6,481 nt of DNA, taken from positions 1 to 6,481 of the forward strand of contig CAAEVV010000047.1 in the NCBI GenBank assembly GCA_900759565.1. The letters run 5' to 3'. Positions 1-5,401 of this stretch are shown piece by piece. Under the pieces are notes generated by a model. That model was not told the DNA's origin and ran no database searches. It saw only the letters and a list, made by a program, of their open reading frames with translations. Every line of letters begins with the position of its first letter. Position 1 is the stretch's first letter. The position numbers were made by a program, and so were the translations under genes. This stretch comes from an uncultured Collinsella sp. GTDB taxonomy: Bacteria > Actinomycetota > Coriobacteriia > Coriobacteriales > Coriobacteriaceae.

Positions 1-46
1 CCTTCCTGGCCTCGACATCATGCTTCACTCTCAAATCAACGCGCAT
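1..46 (-). CDS. IS3-family transposase OrfA, N-terminal fragment
   Basis: An ATG on the minus strand at 44-46 opens a frame that stays open to the window edge and encodes MRVDLRVKHDVEARK. A strong Shine-Dalgarno GGGAGG (minus strand of 55-60) lies 8 nt upstream. The position immediately inside an IS3-type terminal repeat is where OrfA, the helix-turn-helix protein that is frameshift-fused to OrfB to make the active transposase, normally starts. Only 15 residues are visible, so the helix-turn-helix itself is outside the window. The call rests on context and the start signals, not on domain similarity. Confidence 0.55.
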   Translation of the reverse strand, partial: MRVDLRVKHDVEARK

Positions 47-53
47 AAAGAAA

Positions 54-87
54 GCCTCCCATTTCTCATGTCCAAGAAATGGGAGGC
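54..87 (-). promoter_or_regulatory. Perfect hairpin covering the IS terminal repeat and the orfA ribosome binding site
   Basis: Positions 54-66 (GCCTCCCATTTCT) and 75-87 are perfect reverse complements, giving a 13-bp stem with an 8-nt loop. In a minus-strand transcript the 5' arm comes from the terminal repeat, and the 3' arm contains the GGGAGG Shine-Dalgarno of orfA. A transcript entering from outside the element would fold and hide the ribosome binding site. A transcript starting within the stem would not. A short T-rich run (TTTCTTT) follows the stem on this strand, so weak termination activity is also possible. Confidence 0.6.
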
Positions 88-96
88 AGTTCACAC

Positions 97-112
97 GGAG
101 GTCGGGCTTTTT
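97..112 (+). other. Right half of an intrinsic-terminator-like sequence abutting the IS end
   Basis: Three bases beyond the IS end comes GGAGGTCGGGC followed by five T residues (108-112). It looks like the 3' arm and U-tract of a Rho-independent terminator for a plus-strand gene. No complementary 5' arm is present in the 4 bp between it and the IS. The missing arm may lie on the far side of the IS. This is an inference from appearance only. Confidence 0.3.
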
Positions 113-156
113 GCAAACGCCGACGTATTGACGAATTTGGAACTGCTGGAAATACG

Positions 157-306
157 AAACTATGCCGGTTTACTACGATGAATTGAGAAATTCCAACTAC
201 GCCGGCTTTTCGCAAAAAAGTGCAAGGCATCTACCTGCGGTTTTAGTTCAACAAGTTTCGGAGTGATCGCGGTTGAGCGATTCATCGTAGTAAACCGCCA
301 CAGTTT
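157..306. repeat. 150-bp intergenic element bounded by 27-bp inverted repeats
   Basis: Positions 157-183 and 280-306 are reverse complements at 25 of 27 positions, including an uninterrupted 17-bp core (GGTTTACTACGATGAAT and its complement). The 96 bp between them carry no open reading frame of note. They include CTACGCCGGCTTTTCGC, which partly repeats the left arm's CTATGCCGGTTTAC. The arrangement resembles a small non-autonomous mobile element or a dispersed palindromic intergenic repeat. On RNA it could form one long hairpin. No target duplication is evident beside the arms. Together with 94-156 and 307-390 it fills the gene-free space between the IS and the rho promoter. I see no other signal there. 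Confidence 0.6.
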
Positions 307-390
307 TGGCGGAGGCAGTCAGATTTGTGGGTGTTAAACCAAAGATTGTCCCTTTTGACTAGTCGTTTAAGAACGTCCTCAATGACTAAG

Positions 391-418
391 TTGCAGGTGG
401 TTGCGGTTGTGTTACACT
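391..418 (+). promoter_or_regulatory. Probable rho promoter
   Basis: TTGCAG (391-396) and TACACT (413-418) are separated by 16 bp. The -10 is preceded by TG at 410-411, an extended -10 arrangement. The likely transcription start is near 425. This leaves a leader of about 138 nt before the rho start codon. No better -35/-10 pair was found between the inverted repeat element and rho. Confidence 0.55.
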
Positions 419-424
419 AACGCT

Positions 425-562
425 GCGTATATGACGCAAATATCTCGATACAGATCAATGATGTCCGTCGGTATTTGACGGAGCTAGACTGTTTAGCCGC
501 CCTGAAGGTTTATGCAGGGAGCATGTGATCACAGGGCTTGAAAAGAAAGTTGAGCAAACACT
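425..562 (+). promoter_or_regulatory. rho 5' leader with hairpins and short upstream frames
   Basis: The leader holds TCCGTC/GACGGA (464-469 with 477-482, 7-nt loop). It also holds CCCTG at 500-504, which can pair with CAGGG at 515-519 or with a second CAGGG at 532-536, giving two mutually exclusive folds. A perfect 10-bp palindrome TGTGATCACA sits at 524-533. Two short ATG frames are present: 431-478 (15 codons, beginning only a few bases after the predicted transcript start) and 512-541 (9 codons). Rho genes are autoregulated by attenuation in Escherichia coli. Whether this leader does the same is inference. Confidence 0.35.
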
Positions 563-3118
563 GTGTCTGATCAACAGCAAGAAAACGAAATAACGACGAC
601 GCAAGCCGCTCCCGCTGCACCGGTTGCGTTGGACCAGGTCGCGGCGCCCGCGCAAGCCTCGGCTCCTGAGACGCCTAAGGCTGCTTCGACGCCTACGCCT
701 TCAGCGGCTGAGAAGGCCGTGCCTGCAACTGGTGAGGAGGCTGCTCCGGCAAAGCCCAAGCGTACGCGCCGCACGGTCAAGCCTGCCACTGACGGCGAGG
801 AGGTCACCAAGCCCAAGCGCCGTACCACGCGCACGACGCGCGCCAAGCGCACCGTTGCAGCTGACTCCTCGGCGCCGATTTCCGATGAGGTCGCGCAGGC
901 ACGTGCGTTGGCGCAGATTAGCGAGGCTCAGGTGGTGCGCGCCCGCCGTCGTGCTGCCGAGCGCGAGGCCGCGGCTCTGACCGAGCTTGCAGCTCCGTCT
1001 GTGCCCGAGACGCCTGCCGCCGACCAGCCGACCGAGAAGCCGGTACCGCGCACGCGCCGTCGCACGGCTGCTAAGGCCGAGCAGGTTGCCGATCAGGTAA
1101 CCCCCGAGCTCACTGAGGCTTCGGTCCGTTCCGCGGCAGGGGAGGGCACATCGCCTGTTGAGCCCGCTGCGCCTGTCGAGGCCAGCGAAGTTCCCGTTGT
1201 CGATCCGGCTTTGCGCCCGCACCGTCGCGGTCGCAAGCCCAAGGCCTTCGTCGAGGCAGAGAAGGCCGCAGCCGCAGCTGCAGCCGCTCGGGATGCTGCG
1301 GCGACCGCCGAGTCTGCAACCGCCGCCGACGCGCCCGTCCAGGATGCTACGACTTCCGAGGCCGCTCCCGCCGATGTCGAGCCCGCCGACCTCCGTCCCG
1401 GTCGCAGCCGTCGCACTGCTGCTAAGCGCACGTCCAAGGCTAAGGCTGCCAAGAAGGGTGCGTCCGAGGATTCCGCCGAGACGACCGCCGATGCATCGAC
1501 TGATGCCGCCGAGCCCCAAGACGTCGAACAGTCTGCGTCCGAGAAGCCCAAGCGCGGTCGTAAGAAGTCCGCTAAGGCCAAGGCGTCCGAGCAGCAGGCT
1601 GATGTCGAAGTACAGGTCGATTCCGGCGCCGAGGCCAATGGCGCCGCTGCGGCCAATGCCGACGCCGCCGCAACCGATGGCGCTGCGCCCGCCGAGGCCG
1701 AAGACGGCGCTCGCCCCAACCGTCGCCAGCACAAGCGTAACGACGAGCGCAACGAGCGCAAGGACGAGCGCAACAACGACCGCCGCAACCGTCAGCGCGA
1801 TCGCAAGCAGCGCAACAAGGAGCGTAATGCCGCCCCCACCGAGCCCACGCTTTCGCGTGAGGAACTCGCGGCCATGAAGGTCGCCGAGCTGCGCGAGAAG
1901 GCCAAGGAGTTCGAGATCGAGACGACCGGCAAGAAGAAAGCCGAGCTCGTCGAGGAGATCTACGTCACCGCCGCGAAGGCCGAAGGCTTCCGCGACATCA
2001 AGGGCATCCTGCAGATTCGTCCGGACAGCTCCGGTATCATCCACGCCCACGGTTACATGAAGTCCAACGACGACGCCTTCGTCCCCGCCTACCTCATCCG
2101 CTCCGCGCGTCTGCGCACGGGCGACGTCATCGAGGGCTCGCTTCGTCCTTCGCGCGGCGGCGACAAGCGCGCCGGCCTCGCCAAAATCACGACCGTCAAC
2201 GGTCTAGACCCCGAGCAGATTCGCAACCGCCCCAAGTTCGGCGACCTCACCCCGGTCTATCCCAACGAGCCGCTGCGCATGGAGCACGGCAAGGACTCCA
2301 TTACCGGTCGCGCCATCGACATCGTGTCGCCGATCGGCAAGGGTCAGCGTGGCCTGATCGTGTCCCCGCCCAAGGCCGGCAAGACCACGATCCTCAAGAA
2401 GATCTGCCAGTCTATCTCGATTAACAACCCCGAGGTGCACCTCATCTGCCTGCTCGTCGACGAGCGCCCCGAAGAGGTCACCGATATGCAGCGTTCCATC
2501 AAGGGCGAGGTTGTGGCGTCGACCTTCGATATGCCCGCCGACAACCACACTCGTGTGGCAGAGCTCGTCATCGAGCGCGCCAAGCGCATCGTGGAGCTGG
2601 GCGGCGATGTTGTGGTGGTGCTCGACTCCATCACGCGTCTTGCCCGCGCGTACAACTTGGCGGCGCCCGCCTCAGGCCGCATCCTTTCGGGCGGCGTCGA
2701 TTCGGCGGCACTGTATCCGCCCAAGCGCTTCCTGGGCGCAGCCCGCAACATCGAGAACGGCGGCTCGCTCACCATCCTGGCCTCTGCCCTCATCGACACC
2801 GGTTCCAAGATGGACGAGGTCATCTTTGAGGAGTTCAAGGGCACCGGCAACATGGAGCTCAAGCTCGACCGCGACCTGGCTGACCGCCGCATCTTCCCGG
2901 CTATCGACCCCGTTGCCTCCGGTACGCGTAACGAGGACCTGTTGGTTGACGAGCAGATGCGTCCGTTTGTCTTTGGCTTGCGTCGCATTCTTGCCGGCAT
3001 GAACAACACCGAGCGCGCGGCCGCATCGTTTATCAAGGGTCTTAAGGGCACCAACACCAACCAGGAGTTCCTGGTGCGTTCGGCCAAAAAACACAGCGAC
3101 TACGAGCAGACGTTCTAG
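563..3118 (+). CDS. rho: Transcription termination factor Rho with long N-terminal extension
   Basis: Rho is the ATP-dependent hexameric RNA translocase that ends transcription at Rho-dependent sites. The protein has 851 residues, about twice the 419 of E. coli Rho. Residues 1-430 are a low-complexity Ala/Pro/Glu region with recurrent Lys/Arg patches, ending in an Arg/Asn/Asp-rich stretch (384-422). The Rho_N helical domain follows (about 430-475), then the OB-fold RNA-binding domain (about 480-575). The RecA-like motor contains Walker A PPKAGKTT (602-609), DERPEE (633-638), Walker B VVVVLDSITR (683-692), and the conserved DTGSKMDEV and EEFKGTGNMEL segments. The core is intact, so it should be active and potentially bicyclomycin-sensitive. 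The start is GTG; an in-frame TGA 12 nt upstream (551-553) rules out an earlier start. The Shine-Dalgarno is weak (AAAGAAAG, rather far away). Unusually, the OB-fold lacks the aromatic pair of the primary RNA site. It is transcribed alone and closed by its own terminator. Confidence 0.98.
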   Translation: MSDQQQENEITTTQAAPAAPVALDQVAAPAQASAPETPKAASTPTPSAAEKAVPATGEEAAPAKPKRTRRTVKPATDGEEVTKPKRRTTRTTRAKRTVAADSSAPISDEVAQARALAQISEAQVVRARRRAAEREAAALTELAAPSVPETPAADQPTEKPVPRTRRRTAAKAEQVADQVTPELTEASVRSAAGEGTSPVEPAAPVEASEVPVVDPALRPHRRGRKPKAFVEAEKAAAAAAAARDAAATAESATAADAPVQDATTSEAAPADVEPADLRPGRSRRTAAKRTSKAKAAKKGASEDSAETTADASTDAAEPQDVEQSASEKPKRGRKKSAKAKASEQQADVEVQVDSGAEANGAAAANADAAATDGAAPAEAEDGARPNRRQHKRNDERNERKDERNNDRRNRQRDRKQRNKERNAAPTEPTLSREELAAMKVAELREKAKEFEIETTGKKKAELVEEIYVTAAKAEGFRDIKGILQIRPDSSGIIHAHGYMKSNDDAFVPAYLIRSARLRTGDVIEGSLRPSRGGDKRAGLAKITTVNGLDPEQIRNRPKFGDLTPVYPNEPLRMEHGKDSITGRAIDIVSPIGKGQRGLIVSPPKAGKTTILKKICQSISINNPEVHLICLLVDERPEEVTDMQRSIKGEVVASTFDMPADNHTRVAELVIERAKRIVELGGDVVVVLDSITRLARAYNLAAPASGRILSGGVDSAALYPPKRFLGAARNIENGGSLTILASALIDTGSKMDEVIFEEFKGTGNMELKLDRDLADRRIFPAIDPVASGTRNEDLLVDEQMRPFVFGLRRILAGMNNTERAAASFIKGLKGTNTNQEFLVRSAKKHSDYEQTF

Positions 3119-3155
3119 GTTGTCATCTACACGCAGCGATAGTCATCAATGCAAT

Positions 3156-3189
3156 AAAGGGTCGGGGCTTTGAGCCTCGGCCCTTTTCT
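3156..3189 (+). terminator. Intrinsic terminator of rho
   Basis: AAAGGGTCGGGGC (3156-3168) pairs with GCCTCGGCCCTTT (3174-3186) over 13 bp with two G-U wobbles. The loop is TTTGA. A TTTTCT tract ends the structure. It begins 37 nt after the rho stop codon. The A-run at its 5' side could give weak termination in the other direction. Confidence 0.88.
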
Positions 3190-3264
3190 ATATCGCCGCT
3201 CCGCGCTTTTTTGACCATAAGACTGGCAAGCAGCAGGTTTCCCGTTTCAATCCGACATCGTCGC

Positions 3265-3293
3265 TTGCAATCGACAGGGCGGTTTCGCATAAT
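3265..3293 (+). promoter_or_regulatory. Promoter of the membrane protein operon
   Basis: TTGCAA (3265-3270) and CATAAT (3288-3293) have the ideal 17-bp spacing, and they lie between the rho terminator and the next gene. The predicted transcription start is near 3300, giving a leader of about 130 nt. The leader contains a short hairpin, GGGGC-ATA-GCCCC (3351-3363). The rest of the 3190-3429 gap shows no gene I would support; an 11-codon ATG frame at 3324 has no ribosome binding site. Confidence 0.6.
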
Positions 3294-3429
3294 AGCTTTT
3301 AAGCTTCGCGACGGAAAACGCAGATGAAACGAACCATATACCGTTGCTTTGGGGCATAGCCCCGCTTCATCTTCTCTCGCGCAGCCAACTGAATGATGCG
3401 ATTTGGGTGCTGGAAGATGGGGAGAGCTC

Positions 3430-4830
3430 ATGGCTTCTTCTGATGCAACACAACGAGCAGTCCTTGCCGGACTTTCGTGCGGGATCGGCCTTGCCGCTCC
3501 CGTGGTTATGTATGCCGCGACGCTGCCGTTTTCGTCGGTGAACGAGACGGTCGCGGCGGGTGCGGTTCCCTTCGCCGTGGGCGCGGTGGCGGGCGTAGGC
3601 ATCTATGCCGCCTCGCTGGGTATCTCCGAGTATCGTGCGCAGCGTGAAGAGCGTCTGTTCCAGCCCGGTGCCATGGGCGGTGCCGCCAATCTCAATCAGC
3701 ATCAAAGCGAGTTCAAGACCGCCTCGATTTCAGCTCAGCAGCAGGATGCGACTCCTTACGCTGCGGCTTCTGATTCTCAGGCTCAGGCGGAGCAGTCTAC
3801 CTCGGCATTCCTTTCCGGCCTGACTGGTGCGTTCCAGCGCCGTCATGCCGATGATGGCGTCCCTACCATCGCGCGAGCCGCAGATGCTATGGACGAGGAC
3901 GAGGCTTGGTCCATGATCGACAGTATGCTCGACGACGATTCGCCGGTGAGCTGCGACCCTGCACACTCGCGCGACGTCTATCAAGTCGCCATCGACGAGC
4001 TCACCAACGGCGGGCAGACCGGCTCCTTCAATCGCGACGACATCGCCGCCGCGGCACGCGCTGTGTCTGGTTCCCAGGCCGCCCCTGCGGGCAGCACGGC
4101 AGCTTTCGTGGCACTCGTTGCCAACGCGGCAGCCAATAACGCCTACAACGCTACCTCGGCGGACGCGAACGCTTCTGCCGACAATTCGTACGTTGATGAA
4201 GCCATGACTGCGGACGAGGAGGCCGTTGCCGCCCGCCGTGCCGCCGAAAGCTCGCTTTGGGGCGCTCCTGCCCAGCAGCAGGCGGCTGAGGCTGCGCCGT
4301 ACAATGCAAACCTCGCCAGCATGCCTATCATCTCCGGTGCCGTGGACATCGATCTCGATGACCTCGATGAGCCTGCAGCCATCACCGCATCGATTGATGC
4401 CCAAGATCGCATCGACACCGGCGACCTTCCGGACGCCTCGCTCGAGGTTGATGTTCCCATGGCCGATTACTCGGGCCACGAGGACATGTGGGCCGCCGCC
4501 ACCGCGATTCTGGATGAGATTGACGAGCCTGCTCCTGTTGCAGCCCCCGCTCCCGTCGCTGCCCCTCAGCCTGCTGCCCCCGCCTATGTCGGCCGTCACA
4601 GTGCTGTGTTCCCCGAGGATACTGCCCGTATCTCGCGCGAGAGCATCGAGCGGGCCGAGGCTATTGCCGCCGGCATTATGGAAAACCGTCGTCACGAGCG
4701 CGTCAATCAGATCCTCGAGGAAGAGATCGAGCGCCTGCAGTCCTCAACCGCCAAGCGTACGGGCCGTGCCTATCTGAGCGTTATCGAGGGCGGTACCGCC
4801 AGCTTCGCGCCGCTCCGCGCGGAGGCATAA
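3430..4830 (+). CDS. Unrecognised membrane-anchored protein with long acidic cytoplasmic region
   Basis: I do not recognise the family. The 466-residue protein starts with two hydrophobic segments (about 10-32 and 41-64) joined by a short loop, PFSSVNET. They are followed by the charged sequence EYRAQREER (67-75), so by the positive-inside rule both ends should be cytoplasmic. Residues 80-400 are Ala-rich, acidic and mostly low complexity. They contain two similar segments, W160-x6-L167-D168 and W354-x6-L361-D362, and acidic motifs LDDLDEP (309-315) and LDEIDEP (361-367). A Pro/Ala stretch (367-385) leads to a charged helix likely to form a coiled coil (about 401-440, with EEEIERLQ), then a C-terminal segment RAYLSVIEGG. 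The ATG at 3430 is preferred because GGGGAG lies 5 nt before it; an in-frame TTG at 3403 would add nine residues. A scaffold or partner-binding role is conceivable but unproven. It is probably co-transcribed with the VanZ-family gene that follows. Confidence 0.85.
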   Translation: MASSDATQRAVLAGLSCGIGLAAPVVMYAATLPFSSVNETVAAGAVPFAVGAVAGVGIYAASLGISEYRAQREERLFQPGAMGGAANLNQHQSEFKTASISAQQQDATPYAAASDSQAQAEQSTSAFLSGLTGAFQRRHADDGVPTIARAADAMDEDEAWSMIDSMLDDDSPVSCDPAHSRDVYQVAIDELTNGGQTGSFNRDDIAAAARAVSGSQAAPAGSTAAFVALVANAAANNAYNATSADANASADNSYVDEAMTADEEAVAARRAAESSLWGAPAQQQAAEAAPYNANLASMPIISGAVDIDLDDLDEPAAITASIDAQDRIDTGDLPDASLEVDVPMADYSGHEDMWAAATAILDEIDEPAPVAAPAPVAAPQPAAPAYVGRHSAVFPEDTARISRESIERAEAIAAGIMENRRHERVNQILEEEIERLQSSTAKRTGRAYLSVIEGGTASFAPLRAEA

Positions 4831-4837
4831 CTTCTGC

Positions 4838-5287
4838 ATGGTTAAGATCAATCGAAAATGGGCGGTTGTAACCTGCCTGATGGCGCTCTTGATCTGGGGC
4901 AATTCGCTGGTTCCCGGCTCGGGGTCGGGCTCGCTGAGCCTAACGGTCATGGAAGCTATCCGCGGTTTCCTGCACAGCGTGGGACTTCCATATGAATGGG
5001 TGACCAACTTTGTTGTTCGCAAGTGCGCGCATTTTACCGAGTATATGGTGCTCGGCATCTTGGCAACGCACGCCTTTGATTTTGAGGGCCGGCGCACCTT
5101 TGACGTGCTGCTGCCCACGGCGGTGTTCCTGCTGCTGATTCCCTCGATCGACGAGACGATTCAGCTCTTTGTGCCGGGACGCGCCGGCATGATCACCGAT
5201 GTGATGATCGACTGCTGTGGAGCGGCAACGGGCGTTGTGCTCCGATATCTCTTACGGTCGCTGATGTGCGCTAAAAAGGCCGCCTAG
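4838..5287 (+). CDS. VanZ-family membrane protein
   Basis: This is a 149-residue integral membrane protein with the VanZ-like signature. The first half of the signature is RKCAHFTEYMVLG (61-73); the second is DETIQLFVPGRAG (105-117) followed by D121 and D125. Hydrophobic segments lie at about 8-26, 63-80, 88-104 and 118-138. VanZ of Tn1546 gives low-level teicoplanin resistance, but most chromosomal homologues have no proven role, and resistance should not be assumed here. The start ATG is 7 nt after the stop of the preceding gene. Its Shine-Dalgarno GGAGG (4821-4825) lies inside the end of that gene, 12 nt from the ATG, which suggests translational coupling. The last codons and the stop codon are part of the downstream terminator stem. 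Confidence 0.9.
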   Translation: MVKINRKWAVVTCLMALLIWGNSLVPGSGSGSLSLTVMEAIRGFLHSVGLPYEWVTNFVVRKCAHFTEYMVLGILATHAFDFEGRRTFDVLLPTAVFLLLIPSIDETIQLFVPGRAGMITDVMIDCCGAATGVVLRYLLRSLMCAKKAA

Positions 5288-5319
5288 GACGTATTGTTTG
5301 GTCCTAGGCGGCCTTTTTT
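5273..5319. terminator. Bidirectional intrinsic terminator between convergent genes
   Basis: Positions 5273-5290 (AAAAAGGCCGCCTAGGAC) and 5301-5318 are perfect reverse complements, an 18-bp stem with a 10-nt loop. On the plus strand it ends in six T residues (5314-5319). On the minus strand the A-run 5273-5277 supplies a five-T tract. It therefore serves both the VanZ-family operon and the ROK kinase. The remaining 5320-5401 has no gene; it includes a weaker GGCGTGG/CCACGCC pairing (5338-5344 with 5380-5386). Confidence 0.93.
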
Positions 5320-5401
5320 ATTTGAGGGCTTATATGAGGCGTGGTGGCGTCGTTCCGTAGGTCGGATTTGCCGGGCGCGCCACGCCCTGTGGGTGCGTCT
5401 G

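Larger units (their letters stand above)
1..93 (-). mobile_element. Upstream end of an IS3-family insertion sequence (partial)
   Basis: Positions 69-93 read, on the minus strand, TGAACTGCCTCCC followed by ATTTCTTGGACA. This is the TG...CA-type terminal inverted repeat of IS3/IS150-like elements. It matches the repeat at 6391-6415 at 21 of 25 positions. The element starts at 93/94 and extends leftwards out of the window. A Shine-Dalgarno sequence and a start codon for a minus-strand reading frame lie just inside the repeat, as expected for the orfA side of such an element. The IS name cannot be given from this fragment, and the target duplication cannot be checked because the other end is missing. 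Confidence 0.72.

Noticed and set aside
2..181. Plus-strand open frame across the left IS end
   Set aside because: It has no stop for 60 codons but crosses the IS boundary at 93/94 and has no similarity I recognise, so it is likely chance.
94..390. CRISPR array or toxin-antitoxin locus in the gene-free region
   Set aside because: There are no regularly spaced direct repeats, and no small gene pair with ribosome binding sites was found. The repeats present are one inverted pair.
524..533. TGTGATCACA as a CRP/FNR-type site
   Set aside because: CRP sites have six bases between TGTGA and TCACA. Here the halves are fused, and the palindrome lies within the transcribed leader.
701..2050. Long minus-strand open frame of 449 codons opposite rho
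   Set aside because: It is antisense to the low-complexity part of rho. High G+C at third positions removes stop codons from the opposite strand. Its Gly/Leu/Arg-rich composition is the mirror of the Ala/Glu/Lys coding and no ribosome binding site supports it.
3403..3429. TTG at 3403 as start of the acidic membrane protein
   Set aside because: The ATG at 3430 has a GGGGAG Shine-Dalgarno at proper distance, while the TTG has none. The added residues would place a charged, Trp-containing stretch before the first membrane segment.
3730..4695. Minus-strand frame of 321 codons opposite the acidic membrane protein
   Set aside because: It is a shadow of biased codon use in the plus-strand gene, which has a promoter, ribosome binding site and operon partner. 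The shadow has none.
4838..5287. Glycopeptide resistance determinant
   Set aside because: Only a VanZ-family gene is present, with no vanA/H/X/Y or regulators. The family is widespread in chromosomes without a resistance role.
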